A DNA stretch of 64,000 nucleotides from Streptococcus pluranimalium (GTDB lineage Bacteria; Bacillota; Bacilli; Lactobacillales; Streptococcaceae), in assembly GCF_002953735.1 (NCBI RefSeq), contig NZ_CP025536.1:1990001-2054000 (forward strand). The letters are read 5' to 3'. Made by a program: the position numbers and the translations under genes. Shown here one piece after another: positions 10,157-19,732 of this stretch (its first letter is position 1; every line of letters starts with the position of its first letter). The notes under the pieces are model-generated. The model did no database searches. It worked only from the letters and a program-made list of their open reading frames with translations, and had not been told where the DNA came from.

Positions 10157-11091
10157 TCATCATTAAATCTTCCGATAATCTGGACGTTTTCTGATATGGA
10201 GACAAAAGCTCGCGGATCAGCTTTTGCCATAAGTTGTTTAAAGTCAGTATATTCTTCCCGAGTTATAATAGCTAAAAGAACTGCCTTATCCTCCTTTTTA
10301 TAGGTCCCCTGAGCATCATTAATAGAGGTTACTCCACGGTGCAATTTCTTATGAATCATAGCCACTACACGATCAGGTCTTGATGTCACAATCATGGCCT
10401 GCATTTTCTTTTGCTTAGTATATACAGCATCTGTAACACGACTAGAAACAAAAATAGTAACCATAGAATAAAGAGCATATTGCCAACCGAAAAGAATTCC
10501 AGCAAAAATCATAATGACCCCATTGACGATGAGGGAAATACTCCCAACATTGCGCCCTGTCTTTTGACGAATCGTCAAAGAAACAATATCGGTACCACCA
10601 CTGGAAATTCTAGAACGAAGTCCAACTCCTACACCCAATCCCATGAATAAGCCACCAAAAATAGCATTAATCAAGGGATCTGTCGTCAAGGTCACTTGTG
10701 GCATAAGATAAATAAAGAAGGAACTCATGGAAACAGAGATGAAAGTAAAAACAGTAAACTTATGTCCAATAGTGTACCAAGCCAAAATCAAAAGCGGAAG
10801 ATTGACCGCATAAAAGGTCAAAGAAATTGGAGCTGCATGCCCAAAACTTCTCTCTGTCAAAGCGGAAATGACCTGCGCCAAACCCGTTGCACCACTAGAA
10901 TAGACATGCCCAGGCTGGAAAAAGAAATTCACAGCGATACTAGACAACATACCATAAAGCAGAGAAGCTGAAATCTTCTCTGCATATTTTTCTTTAGAAA
11001 TACTTCGTAAAGTACGCCACAAACCAAATCGCTTGGCAACAACGTTTATCTTGTACCTTATTTTTTTAAGAAAAGTCGTTTTTTTAGTCAT
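10153..11091 (-). CDS. YitT family membrane protein (DUF2179), copy 2
   Basis: A 312-aa YitT-family protein. It has a basic N-terminal tail, then transmembrane helices with the [12 protein letters not shown] family motif, and a C-terminal DUF2179 domain ending [18 protein letters not shown]. The ATG overlaps the aspS stop by 8 bp (ATGACTAA), so it is translationally coupled to aspS. Function is unknown. It differs from copy 1 by the longer basic tail. Confidence 0.85.
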   Translation of the reverse strand: MTKKTTFLKKIRYKINVVAKRFGLWRTLRSISKEKYAEKISASLLYGMLSSIAVNFFFQPGHVYSSGATGLAQVISALTERSFGHAAPISLTFYAVNLPLLILAWYTIGHKFTVFTFISVSMSSFFIYLMPQVTLTTDPLINAIFGGLFMGLGVGVGLRSRISSGGTDIVSLTIRQKTGRNVGSISLIVNGVIMIFAGILFGWQYALYSMVTIFVSSRVTDAVYTKQKKMQAMIVTSRPDRVVAMIHKKLHRGVTSINDAQGTYKKEDKAVLLAIITREEYTDFKQLMAKADPRAFVSISENVQIIGRFNDD

Positions 11092-12835
11092 TTAACTGTA
11101 ATTGTAAGGCTAATTCTTCAAGTTGCTTATCAGCAACTACGCTCGGTGCCTGGGTCATCGGGTCAGTTGCTTTATTATTTTTAGGGAAGGCAATCACTTC
11201 ACGGATATTATCCTTACCAGCCAAAAGCATGACAAAGCGGTCAAGACCAATAGCCAAGCCACCATGTGGAGGGAAACCATAATCCATAGCTTCTAACAAG
11301 AAACCAAATTGCTCATAGGCATCTTCTTCTGTAAATCCGAGTGCTTTAAGCATACGTTCTTGCATGTCTTTTTGGTTGATACGGAGGCTACCGCCACCGA
11401 GTTCATAACCATTCAAAACAATGTCATATGCGACAGCACGAACGTTGGACAATTCGCCCTCAAGTTCATGAGCTGACGCTTGCGTTGGCAAAGTGAATGG
11501 GTGGTGGGCTGACATGTAGCGCCCTTCTTCTTCAGACCATTCAAACATTGGCCAGTCAACCACCCAAAGGAAGTTGAATTTAGAGTTGTCAATCATGTCA
11601 AGTTCTTTGGCGATTCGGCCACGTAAAGCACCAAGTGTATCGTTGGCTACTTCAAGTTTATCAGCAACAAAGAGCACCAAGTCATTTTCTTCAAGTTGTA
11701 AAGCATCTGTTAACTTATCTTCAATGCTTGTTAAGAATTTAGCAACTGGACCAGCAATCGCACCATCTGTCACTTTGATCCATGCAAGACCCTTAGCACC
11801 AAATTGTTTAGCAAATTCAGTCATCTTATCGATATCTTTACGAGAATACTTATCCGCATTTTCCTTAACCACAATGGCTTTGACCGCAGGAGCTTCTGAG
11901 AAAACCTTGAAATCAACATCTTTGACAACTTCTGTCAAGTCTTGCAACAACATGTCAAAACGGGTATCTGGTTTATCAGAACCATAACAGTTCATGGCAT
12001 CATCATAAGCCATACGTGGGAAAGGAAGGGTAACGTCAATTCCTTTAGTATCTTTCATGACTTTAGCAATCATACCTTCAACGATATCTTGAATTTCTTG
12101 CTCATTGAGGAAGGACGTTTCTAAATCGACCTGTGTAAACTCAGGTTGACGATCACCACGTAAGTCTTCATCACGGAAGCATTTAACAATTTGGTAATAG
12201 CGGTCAAAGCCAGCATTCATGAGCAACTGTTTAGTAATTTGCGGACTTTGTGGAAGGGCATAAAAATGACCTTGGCTGACACGAGATGGCACAAGATAAT
12301 CTCGTGCTCCCTCTGGAGTTGACTTGGTCAACATTGGTGTTTCAACGTCGATAAATTCAAGCTCATCCAAGTAGTTACGAATAGAGTGCGTTACTTTAGC
12401 ACGTAGCTTGAAGTTTTCCAACATTTCTGGACGACGAAGATCCAAGTAACGGTATTTCAGACGATTATCATCAGAAACATCTACACCATCTTTGATTTCA
12501 AAAGGTGTTGTTTTAGCAGTATTTAGTACCGTCAAAGCACTTACTTTCAACTCAACTGCACCAGTCGCCAGATTGTCATTGGCTTGTTGGCGAGCTTCAA
12601 CAGTTCCTGTAACCTCGATAACGCACTCGTTACGAAGGCTTTCAGCAGTTGCCATCACGTCACTTGAAACTTCTCCAGGATTAATCACCAACTGCATGAT
12701 CCCCTCACGGTCACGTAAATCGATAAAAATCAAGCCACCTAGGTCACGACGGCGACCCACCCACCCTTTGAGGGTAATTTCCCATCCAATGTGTTCACTA
12801 CGAACACGACCAGCATACATACTACGTTCAGTCAT
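11084..12835 (-). CDS. aspS: Aspartyl-tRNA synthetase
   Basis: Class IIb synthetase of the bacterial type. The N-terminal OB-fold reads [19 protein letters not shown]. The catalytic core shows motif 2 ([19 protein letters not shown]) and motif 3 ([13 protein letters not shown]), with the bacterial GAD insertion domain between. I place the start at the ATG at 12835, giving [10 protein letters not shown] and 583 aa, because GGAG lies 7 bp upstream. The ATG at 12847 has no such site and in fact contains part of this ribosome binding site. It follows hisS, but a terminator lies between them. The downstream YitT gene overlaps its stop codon. Confidence 0.97.
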   Translation of the reverse strand: MTERSMYAGRVRSEHIGWEITLKGWVGRRRDLGGLIFIDLRDREGIMQLVINPGEVSSDVMATAESLRNECVIEVTGTVEARQQANDNLATGAVELKVSALTVLNTAKTTPFEIKDGVDVSDDNRLKYRYLDLRRPEMLENFKLRAKVTHSIRNYLDELEFIDVETPMLTKSTPEGARDYLVPSRVSQGHFYALPQSPQITKQLLMNAGFDRYYQIVKCFRDEDLRGDRQPEFTQVDLETSFLNEQEIQDIVEGMIAKVMKDTKGIDVTLPFPRMAYDDAMNCYGSDKPDTRFDMLLQDLTEVVKDVDFKVFSEAPAVKAIVVKENADKYSRKDIDKMTEFAKQFGAKGLAWIKVTDGAIAGPVAKFLTSIEDKLTDALQLEENDLVLFVADKLEVANDTLGALRGRIAKELDMIDNSKFNFLWVVDWPMFEWSEEEGRYMSAHHPFTLPTQASAHELEGELSNVRAVAYDIVLNGYELGGGSLRINQKDMQERMLKALGFTEEDAYEQFGFLLEAMDYGFPPHGGLAIGLDRFVMLLAGKDNIREVIAFPKNNKATDPMTQAPSVVADKQLEELALQLQLND

Positions 12836-12903
12836 TTTTTTCTCCATGTATCAGTATTTCATACGCGAGGCGTATCGTTCCATATCATTGTACCAAAATA
12901 TAA

Positions 12904-12933
12904 GAAAAAGTCCCACCATATCAGAGGGACTTT
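12904..12933 (-). terminator. hisS terminator
   Basis: AAAGTCCC and GGGACTTT pair, and on the minus strand a T-run follows. It sits between hisS and aspS and suggests partly separate expression of the two genes. Confidence 0.8.
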
Positions 12934-12945
12934 CTTGGAATATCT

Positions 12946-14223
12946 TTAGAGTAATTGTTCGAGGACAGCCGCAAAGTTACGACTAATCTCTTCAAAGCTA
13001 ACGGTAACTTCCTGACGAGTGCTATTATTTTTGAGGGTGACTTGCCCAGCTTCAACTTCGCTACCACCTAAAGTCATGATTGTTTTAGCTTTAAAGACAT
13101 CTGCTGACTTAAATTGTGCCTTGATTTTACGTCCTAAAACATCACGTTCTGCTGTAAAGCCTTGTGCTCGAACAGTCTGAACAAGCTCTAAAGCTTTGCT
13201 ATTAGCTTCAGACCCTAAAACGGCGATGTAAAGATCCATTTCTGATGAAATGGGAAGCTCAATCCCCTGCTTGTCAATAATCATGAGCAAACGCTCCAAA
13301 CCGAGACCAAAACCAAAACCAGGTGTCTCCGGGCCACCGAAATACTCAACCAAACCATCGTAGCGACCACCGGCACAAATAGTCAATTCAGATTTGTCAA
13401 TCCTTGTGATGAATTCAAAAATGGTGTGGTTATAGTAATCTAGTCCACGAACCATATTGGTATCAATCACGTAAGGAATGTTAAGAGCTTCTAGCATAGC
13501 ACGAACCTCATCGAAATGCGCTTGACTCTCCTCATCCAAGAAATCCAAGATAGACGGCGCATTTTCCACCGCAATCTTATCTTCTTTCTCTTTAGAATCC
13601 AAGACACGAAGAGGATTCTCCTCCAAACGACGCTGGCTATCCTTAGACAAACTATCACGCATAGGTGTCAAGTAATCGATCAAAGCTTGACGATAGGCCT
13701 GGCGGCTCTCTGTATTGCCAAGACTATTGAGATGGAGAACGACATCCTTAATGCCAAGTTCTGTAAAGAGCTGATAAGCCATGGCGATGGTCTCTACATC
13801 TGTCGCGGGGTTGCTTGATCCAAAGGCTTCAACACCAATTTGGTGGAATTCACGCAGGCGACCTGCCTGTGGACGCTCGTAACGGAACATAGACCCTATA
13901 TAGTACATCTTGACAGGCTTTTGAATTTCTGGTGCAAAGAGCTTGTTTTCTACGTAAGAACGCACAACAGGAGCTGTTCCTTCAGGACGAAGGGTAATGT
14001 GACGATCACCCTTATCATGGAAATCGTACATCTCCTTAGTAACAATATCCGTTGTATCACCAACTGAGCGTGAAATGACCTCATAATGTTCAAACATTGG
14101 CGTGCGAATTTCACCGTAATTGTATTTTTTAAAGGTCTCACGCGCAAAATTTTCAACGTATTGCCATTTGGCGCTATCTGCAGGAAGAATATCCTGCGTT
14201 CCTTTAGGTTTTTGAAGTTTCAT
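12946..14223 (-). CDS. hisS: Histidyl-tRNA synthetase
   Basis: Class II synthetase charging tRNA-His. Visible features are motif 2 ([19 protein letters not shown]), the HisRS-specific [11 protein letters not shown] and [13 protein letters not shown], motif 3 ([12 protein letters not shown]), and a C-terminal anticodon-binding domain from about residue 330. Length (425 aa) is normal. The start codon lies directly after a structured leader and has no clear Shine-Dalgarno sequence, which is unusual beside its neighbours. kimA is divergent. Confidence 0.97.
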   Translation of the reverse strand: MKLQKPKGTQDILPADSAKWQYVENFARETFKKYNYGEIRTPMFEHYEVISRSVGDTTDIVTKEMYDFHDKGDRHITLRPEGTAPVVRSYVENKLFAPEIQKPVKMYYIGSMFRYERPQAGRLREFHQIGVEAFGSSNPATDVETIAMAYQLFTELGIKDVVLHLNSLGNTESRQAYRQALIDYLTPMRDSLSKDSQRRLEENPLRVLDSKEKEDKIAVENAPSILDFLDEESQAHFDEVRAMLEALNIPYVIDTNMVRGLDYYNHTIFEFITRIDKSELTICAGGRYDGLVEYFGGPETPGFGFGLGLERLLMIIDKQGIELPISSEMDLYIAVLGSEANSKALELVQTVRAQGFTAERDVLGRKIKAQFKSADVFKAKTIMTLGGSEVEAGQVTLKNNSTRQEVTVSFEEISRNFAAVLEQLL

Positions 14224-14385
14224 AATCTAAGATACAAAGGTCGTCAAATCCGACTGAAAAATCGGTAATCGCTGAAAATCCTGATTTTCAAAGCGATTGA
14301 TCTTTTTTTCCGAGGGGTTTAGACCGCGTTCAATTCAAAACACAATCTGACCTATCCTTTCTCTGCTATTAATCTCTATTATTCT
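14224..14385 (-). promoter_or_regulatory. hisS structured leader and promoter
   Basis: On the minus strand TGTTAGAAT (extended -10, about 14380) is followed by a leader of about 150 nt. It contains a strong hairpin at 14267-14297 (AATCGC..TGAAAAT / ATTTTCA.GCGATT), a smaller stem at 14250-14265 (CCGA / TCGG), and a GAACGCGGT stretch near 14325. The last recalls part of a T-box antiterminator, but the canonical T-box sequence is not present and the leader is short. The rest of the gap toward kimA is AT-rich with no gene. Confidence 0.45.
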
Positions 14386-14511
14386 AACATGATTCTATCA
14401 AATTTTCGACTGTATTCTTAATTAATCGACTCCATTTATAAGCTCAAACTAAGCCATAACATCACTATTCTATAGCTTAAAACTAATTGAAAAGATATTT
14501 TTAAAAAGCTA

Positions 14512-14540
14512 TTGCTTTTCAGAAAAAATAGGACTATAAT
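14512..14540 (+). promoter_or_regulatory. kimA promoter
   Basis: TTGCTT (-35) and TATAAT (-10) are 17 bp apart. The transcript would start about 26 bp before the GTG start, leaving no room for a c-di-AMP riboswitch. Confidence 0.8.
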
Positions 14541-14573
14541 GCCTTATCAATAACTTTCCAGGAGGAAACTAGG

Positions 14574-16424
14574 GTGTTCGAATTGTTCAAAAACGTCCTA
14601 TTGGGGAAACCCCTCAAATCTGACGATGGGAACGGTGACAGTCATTTACTTAACAAGTTACAAGGCCTCGCCATGTTGTCCAGTGATGCTCTTTCATCCA
14701 TTGCTTACGGTCCCGAACAGGTTATCTTGGTCCTGACTGCTCTCTCGGCTGGTGCTATCTGGTGGTCCCTTCCTATCGGAATCGGTGTCCTCATTCTCCT
14801 TATCAGTCTGACCATCTCCTACAGCCAGGTTATCCACGCTTATCCCAACGGTGGTGGTGCCTATATGGTTTCTACCGAAAATCTCTCACCAAAACTAGGC
14901 CTCCTAGCTGGTGGTAGCCTCCTTATCGACTACATGCTAACCGTAGCCGTATCGGTAGCCTCAGGCGCTGATGCCATCACCTCCGCCTTTCCTGGACTTA
15001 AAGACGTCAACCTAGAAATTTCCATCGTCTTAGTTCTCGTCCTCATGCTCATGAACCTGCGTGGCCTACACGAATCCGCCACTGCGCTTTTTATCCCCGT
15101 CTATCTTTTCATTGGGGCAATCCTTCTACTGCTTGTCTTTGGTGTGATTAATATCATGACAGGGAACCTTGCCTTCCATGCAACAGCAAAAATTGGTAGC
15201 CCAACAAGCGGGATTAGTCTATTCTTGATATTACGTGCCTTTACCAGTGGTTCGGCATCTCTAACTGGTGTTGAAGCCATTTCAAATGCCGTCCCATTTT
15301 TCAAGAAACCTAAAACTAAAAATGCCGTTGAAACACTGGTTATCATGTCCAGCATTTTGGGAGTTATGTTCATTGGAATTACCTTCCTCAACTATTGGTT
15401 AGGCATCATCCCTTCAAAAAATGTGACAATACTAGCCCAAATCGCACAAGTTGTCTTTGGTCATAATGCTCTAGGTCAAGCTTTCTTCTATGTTTTCCAA
15501 TTAGCAACAGCTATGATTCTGGCAGTGGCTGCTAATACTGGCTTTTCAGCCTTTCCTGTCCTAGCCTATAATATGGCCAAAAACAAATACATGCCACACC
15601 TGTATTTGGAAAAAGGAGCACGTTTAGGTTATTCCAACGGTATTATCACACTTGCAGTCGGTGCCATTCTCTTACTTTTCTTGTTTAACGGTTCCACAGA
15701 AGCTCTCATCCCACTCTATACGATTGGTGTCTTTATTCCTTTTGCCCTTGCGCAAACAGGAATGATCGTCTATTGGAAAAAACAATCTGGCAAACATTAC
15801 CTTAAAAAAGCCATTGCAAACATCCTTGGAGCTATCATTTGCTATGGTATTATTGCGATTCTACTGGCCTTTCGTATGAGAGATATCTGGCCTTTTTTCC
15901 CGATTATTACCCTCCTAATGTTTCTGTTTATAGCTATCCATAAACATTACGTGCAAGTCGCTAAGCAATTGCGCCTACAAGAAGAAGAGCAAGAAGCAGC
16001 TACCTTTACTGGAAATCAGGTTTTAGTACTTCTGGGAAATATGACACAAGCTACTGCCCAAGCGCTCAGTTATGCCAATGCGATTGGAACACAGGTCACG
16101 GCACTCCATATTTCAACCAAAGAAACGCAAGATAAAGATGCTGAAATCATCCGTGAGTTCCAAGCAAAATACCCAAGCACCGAGCTGGTGATAATTGATT
16201 CTGACTATCGTGACATCATCAAGCCAACCGTTGATTATGTTCGCAAATGTAGCCAAGTAGCCAAAGACAAGCATCAAACCTTAACTGTGCTCATTCCTCA
16301 ATTTGTTCCTAAAAGATCTTGGCAAAAACTCCTTCATAATCAAATGAGCCTGCGCCTCAAATATTATTTACGATGGCATGAAGGTATCGTTATTTCATCC
16401 TATTCCTACCATTTAAAAGATTAA
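14574..16424 (+). CDS. KimA-like potassium importer (APC superfamily)
   Basis: A 616-aa permease. The N-terminal segment LLNKLQGLAMLSSDALSSIAYGPEQ and the following helices match the B. subtilis KimA (YdaO) type of high-affinity K+/H+ symporter. About twelve transmembrane helices are followed by a cytoplasmic, universal-stress-like tail from about residue 485 (NQVLVLLGNMTQATAQAL). Translation begins at GTG 14574 behind GGAGG. In Bacillus the family is controlled by c-di-AMP both through a riboswitch and by direct binding; only the second could operate here. gdpP, encoding the c-di-AMP hydrolase, is at 35476. The substrate assignment is by family and is not proven. Confidence 0.82.
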   Translation: MFELFKNVLLGKPLKSDDGNGDSHLLNKLQGLAMLSSDALSSIAYGPEQVILVLTALSAGAIWWSLPIGIGVLILLISLTISYSQVIHAYPNGGGAYMVSTENLSPKLGLLAGGSLLIDYMLTVAVSVASGADAITSAFPGLKDVNLEISIVLVLVLMLMNLRGLHESATALFIPVYLFIGAILLLLVFGVINIMTGNLAFHATAKIGSPTSGISLFLILRAFTSGSASLTGVEAISNAVPFFKKPKTKNAVETLVIMSSILGVMFIGITFLNYWLGIIPSKNVTILAQIAQVVFGHNALGQAFFYVFQLATAMILAVAANTGFSAFPVLAYNMAKNKYMPHLYLEKGARLGYSNGIITLAVGAILLLFLFNGSTEALIPLYTIGVFIPFALAQTGMIVYWKKQSGKHYLKKAIANILGAIICYGIIAILLAFRMRDIWPFFPIITLLMFLFIAIHKHYVQVAKQLRLQEEEQEAATFTGNQVLVLLGNMTQATAQALSYANAIGTQVTALHISTKETQDKDAEIIREFQAKYPSTELVIIDSDYRDIIKPTVDYVRKCSQVAKDKHQTLTVLIPQFVPKRSWQKLLHNQMSLRLKYYLRWHEGIVISSYSYHLKD

Positions 16425-16439
16425 ATTGAAGCATATTCA

Positions 16440-16475
16440 AAAACACAAGGATAATTCGATCCTTGTGTTTTCTTA
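16440..16475 (+). terminator. kimA terminator
   Basis: Thirteen-base arms AAAACACAAGGAT / ATCCTTGTGTTTT with a 6-nt loop, followed by T-rich sequence. Confidence 0.88.
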
Positions 16476-16610
16476 CTGTTCGTCCCTGTTAGATTACAGA
16501 GATAGACTATTAGAGCTCTTTTCTGCGGCTCTATTTTTACTTCCTTTTTCAAACAACAAGGTAGCTTTTACTTAGCCAAAAAGTTCGTTTTCTTTTTATG
16601 GACCCTAGAG

Positions 16611-16706
16611 CTTCTCATTTCTAGGCTCGCGGGCTAAAACAGCTCACTGGGGTCCGAACCTCTCGCTTCTTATTTCTAGGCTCGCGGGCTAAAACAGCCC
16701 ACTGGG
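16611..16706. repeat. Tandem 55-bp imperfect repeat
   Basis: About 41 bp starting CTTCTCATTTCTAGGCTCGC at 16611 recurs from 16666 with few changes (GGCTCGCGGGCTAAAACAGC shared). The second copy merges into the terminator of the downstream minus-strand gene. Confidence 0.85.
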
Positions 16707-16714
16707 CTGTTTTA
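16689..16714 (-). terminator. Terminator overlapping the MetE-like stop codon
   Basis: AAAACAGCCC and GGGCTGTTTT pair around a 3-nt loop, and on the minus strand T-rich sequence is part of the stem. The stem includes the TAA stop at 16712-16714. Confidence 0.7.
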
Positions 16715-17815
16715 CTCCCATACTTTGTCACGGATGGTTTTGATAAGGTTAAGTTTTTGCCACTGGTCCTCTTCGGTCAATACATTGCCTTCTTCAGTTG
16801 AGGCAAAACCACATTGGGTTGAAATGCCAAGATTTTTGTATGGTACATAGACAGATGCCTCTTGAAGACGAGCAATAATCTTGTCCACATCTTCCAAGGT
16901 AGGGTCTTTTGATGTAATAACACCTAGAACCAGTTCGACATGGTCACGGTGATTCCAGATATCCACAAGGGGTGTGAAGTCACCTGAGCGGTTATCATCG
17001 TATTCTAAGAAGAAAATATCGTAATTGAGTTGTCCCAGGTACTTGGCAACCACATCGTAGCCACCTTCGTATAGGTAGGTAGACTTGAAGTTCCCTCGAC
17101 AGATATGCGTAGCAAGGGTCAAGTCCTCTGGTAAGCCCGTCAGGGCTTTGTTTATAGTGTCCACGATTTCTTGAGCTTGCGCACGATAACTATCATGTTC
17201 ATCGCCACTGGTTTCGTTTAATTTGGCAATCAAAAATGCCCAAGTCGTATCGTCCAACTGCACATAACGTGCTCCCAAATCATAAAAACGTTGGATAGTG
17301 TCATGGTAAGCTTGCGCCAAGTCATTTAGGTAGTCCTCACGACTGTCATAAAAATCCAAGGCTAAGTCGCTACGACCATCACGGAAAACCATAGATGGAC
17401 TTGGAATGGTGATTTTAGGCGTCACACCTTCTGGCGTAATTGATTTCAAATACTCAAAATCACGGTAGAAGGGATGGTCAGGATTTTCCGCAATTTTACC
17501 AGCCACACGAACGTTAGTCGTCCGTGTGTTGGCACCGTGAAACTTGTAAGAGTCCTCCTGTAAGTAAGCTTCATAACCTGTCAGTTCCCACAGGAAATCC
17601 AAGTGCCACCAAGAACGACCGAATTCACCGTCAGTAACAACTTTCAAACCATTGTCAACTTCATGGTGAACCAAGTCTTTAACCAATTCATCCTGGATGT
17701 CAAGCAATTCCTCGCGAGAAATCTCGCCACTAGCAAACTGATCGCGAGCTTCTTTGAGCTTGGCTGGACGCAAATAAGAACCGACATGATCAAAATGATG
17801 CTGTACTTTAGACAT
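16712..17815 (-). CDS. B12-independent methionine synthase-like protein (YxjG/YxjH type)
   Basis: A 367-aa protein corresponding to the C-terminal catalytic half of MetE, like Bacillus YxjG/YxjH. Zinc and thiol-binding motifs are visible: THICRGN near residue 237, EYDDNRSGDF, and STQCGFAS near the C-terminus. The N-terminus HFDHVGSYLRP also fits. Such proteins are thought to transfer a methyl group to homocysteine or a related thiol, but the methyl donor of this short form is not established. Its promoter overlaps a half MET box, which suggests control by methionine through a MtaR/MetR-type activator. Confidence 0.85.
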   Translation of the reverse strand: MSKVQHHFDHVGSYLRPAKLKEARDQFASGEISREELLDIQDELVKDLVHHEVDNGLKVVTDGEFGRSWWHLDFLWELTGYEAYLQEDSYKFHGANTRTTNVRVAGKIAENPDHPFYRDFEYLKSITPEGVTPKITIPSPSMVFRDGRSDLALDFYDSREDYLNDLAQAYHDTIQRFYDLGARYVQLDDTTWAFLIAKLNETSGDEHDSYRAQAQEIVDTINKALTGLPEDLTLATHICRGNFKSTYLYEGGYDVVAKYLGQLNYDIFFLEYDDNRSGDFTPLVDIWNHRDHVELVLGVITSKDPTLEDVDKIIARLQEASVYVPYKNLGISTQCGFASTEEGNVLTEEDQWQKLNLIKTIRDKVWE

Positions 17816-17913
17816 AGACTTACCTCTTTTTCTTTTCTAGAATTAGCAGGGCGAATACTATCGCATATAAGTCTAGGATAACAAAGCCAGCTATAAGTGA
17901 CAAATATAACTTT

Positions 17914-17942
17914 ATTATATTAAGTCATAGGTGGAAACTATA
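17914..17942 (-). promoter_or_regulatory. Promoter of the MetE-like gene with half MET box
   Basis: TATAAT on the minus strand is at 17914-17919. A half MET box (TATAGTTT on minus) at 17935-17942 covers the -35 position. A further TATAGTT lies at 18004-18010 on the plus strand. The known streptococcal MET box is TATAGTTTNAAACTATA, and only half is kept here. Confidence 0.4.
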
Positions 17943-17972
17943 CTTAACATCTCAAAAAAAGTGTCAAGTAAC

Positions 17973-18009
17973 TTTACTTTACAAAAAAGATATGTTATCA
18001 TGCTATAGT
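17973..18009 (+). promoter_or_regulatory. rpmF-rpmG promoter
   Basis: TTTACT and TATCAT are 17 bp apart. An overlapping extended -10 TGCTATAGT follows at 18001. The resulting leader of about 105 nt ends in AAAGGAAG before rpmF and may be structured. Confidence 0.55.
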
Positions 18010-18120
18010 TGATGAAAATTCATCTCTATATTAACTGGGCAGATTGAATACCAAGAATGGTAACATTAAGGTAAATCTATAAGTCCCTGAATATTTACTT
18101 ATCGAAAGGAAGAAACCAAA

Positions 18121-18303
18121 ATGGCAGTACCTGCACGTCGCACCTCAAAAGCGAAGAAAAACAAACGTCGTACGCACTACAAATTAACAGCTCCAACTGT
18201 AAAATTTGACGAAACTACTGGAGATTACTCACGTTCTCACCGTGTATCACTTAAAGGATACTACAAAGGACGTAAAATCGCTAAAGCTAACGAAGCTAAA
18301 TAA
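18121..18303 (+). CDS. rpmF: 50S ribosomal protein L32
   Basis: 60 aa, starting [19 protein letters not shown], the standard L32 N-terminus. The four cysteines of zinc-binding L32 are absent ([12 protein letters not shown] replaces the first Cys pair), so this is the zinc-independent form usual in streptococci. It is followed 15 bp later by rpmG on the same transcript. Confidence 0.97.
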   Translation: MAVPARRTSKAKKNKRRTHYKLTAPTVKFDETTGDYSRSHRVSLKGYYKGRKIAKANEAK

Positions 18304-18318
18304 TAGAAGGGAGATACC

Positions 18319-18468
18319 ATGCGCGTAAACATTACACTTGAACACAAAGAATCTGGTGAACGCTTGTACCTTACTTCAAAAAACAAACGTAACACTCCAG
18401 ACCGTCTTCAATTGAAAAAATACTCACCAAAATTGCGTAAGCACGTTGTGTTTACTGAGGTTAAATAA
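18319..18468 (+). CDS. rpmG: 50S ribosomal protein L33
   Basis: 49 aa ([20 protein letters not shown]..., ending KHVVFTEVK). It contains no cysteine, so it too is the zinc-independent form. The start has GGGAG 5-6 bp upstream. A terminator follows at once, so rpmF-rpmG is a two-gene operon. Confidence 0.96.
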
Positions 18469-18476
18469 TTGAATTT

Positions 18477-18514
18477 AAAAAGCCTATGAAACCAATGTTT
18501 CTAGGCTTTTTCTT
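18477..18514. terminator. Bidirectional terminator after rpmG
   Basis: AAAAAGCCTA / TAGGCTTTTT arms with an inner GAAAC/GTTTC pairing and T-runs on both strands. It serves rpmG and the converging lipoprotein gene. Confidence 0.88.
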
Positions 18515-18526
18515 TTTTCTCTGTTT

Positions 18527-19537
18527 TTAATCTACGCGATAGAAATACTCGTTCGTATTGCCACTATTGTCATACTGGCCAACCAAAAGGCGTTCTTTAC
18601 TCTTATCTGACTGATCTTTATTTGAGGCAGTATCACCTACTGGTAGGTAGCGAATGCCATACCCTCCTGAACGGCTACCAATAGGCTGTACACCTGTTCC
18701 CCAATGATTGTTAGTATTTGAAAGATCACCTGCCTGTCCTTGGGAACCATTCATCGTTACCATTTTATCAGCTGAAATAGTAATTTCATCACCCTTGGCA
18801 TTTTTCCAAGTACCAACTAAGTGTTCAAAAGTATAGCTCGTCGAAGTAGAATCAGGGATTGTTGTTTCGGAGGTGGCTACATTTTCTTTGCTCAATACCT
18901 GCCAGTTTAAGCCTGATAGGTCTATAGGATTTTCAGCCATACTTGCTTGCTGCTCTTCTGAACCCATGATAATCGCTTTTTCCTCGACTGTGGTAAAACC
19001 ACTATTATCAGGATTTAGGCGTATCTTTTGCAAACTCCCTTTTCCCTGATGAGATGTCCATTCGAGACGAGTAACCGTTCCATCTGCATTAACTTCAAAA
19101 CTAGAACGATAACCACCACCTGAAGCAACTTCTGAATGTGCTAAATAGGTAGAAACGTTATTTTTGAGGTAATACAGAGCTATCGGATGAATACCGTTGC
19201 CAACATCTGTCCCTGTAAACAACTCCTTGCTGCCATTCTTGTCAATATCATAAAAGGCATAATGGCTGACATTATTAATATCTGAAGCAATTTTAGAGAG
19301 TGTATCTGCATATAGAGCCTCATAATCTTTTAAATCATTTTCCTCTGACTGTGACCTTGATGGCTCTGTAGCACCAGATTGATCAGATGTCGATTTTGTC
19401 ACCGTTTTTTTGGATGACTGAGTCGTTTTCTTAGATCGTTTGAAAGTCTTACTAGCATTCGATTCAGGTTTAGTATGACAAGCACTTAATAGCAAGACAC
19501 ATGATAAGCTAATTCCTAATTTTAATAATACCTTCAT
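18527..19537 (-). CDS. Putative lipoprotein with C-terminal DUF6287-like domain
   Basis: 336 aa from the ATG at 19537, which has GAGAGGA upstream. A longer frame to 19573 is rejected. The signal peptide ends in a lipobox, LLLSAC, with Cys20 as the lipidated residue. A Ser/Lys/Thr-rich linker follows (about 22-65). The middle region includes YAFYDIDKNGSKELFTG, an Asp-rich loop that looks like a calcium-binding turn. The C-terminal part begins LVGTWKNAKGDEITIS, the pattern of the DUF6287 family of streptococcal surface proteins. The function is unknown. It stands alone. Confidence 0.75.
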   Translation of the reverse strand: MKVLLKLGISLSCVLLLSACHTKPESNASKTFKRSKKTTQSSKKTVTKSTSDQSGATEPSRSQSEENDLKDYEALYADTLSKIASDINNVSHYAFYDIDKNGSKELFTGTDVGNGIHPIALYYLKNNVSTYLAHSEVASGGGYRSSFEVNADGTVTRLEWTSHQGKGSLQKIRLNPDNSGFTTVEEKAIIMGSEEQQASMAENPIDLSGLNWQVLSKENVATSETTIPDSTSTSYTFEHLVGTWKNAKGDEITISADKMVTMNGSQGQAGDLSNTNNHWGTGVQPIGSRSGGYGIRYLPVGDTASNKDQSDKSKERLLVGQYDNSGNTNEYFYRVD

Positions 19538-19732
19538 ATTCAGATCCTCTCGACTTTTTTCTCTATTATACACTAAAAATAGAAATAGATTTTCATTTTT
19601 TTTGGATATTTTGAGGTTTTTATCATTTTAATGACTAATAGATAAGATTTAGTTTAGAAAATCGTTTTACAGAATAATATGCTAGAGACTACTATTCTAA
19701 TCATACTTAATACTGACATCTCCACAACAATC

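Noticed and set aside
12492..12986. 164-codon plus-strand frame across the aspS start and hisS end
   Set aside because: It is antisense to the conserved aspS N-terminus and has no ribosome binding site or recognisable product.
14250..14340. Full T-box riboswitch upstream of hisS
   Set aside because: The canonical T-box sequence is not found and the leader is shorter than normal, so it is reported only as a structured leader.
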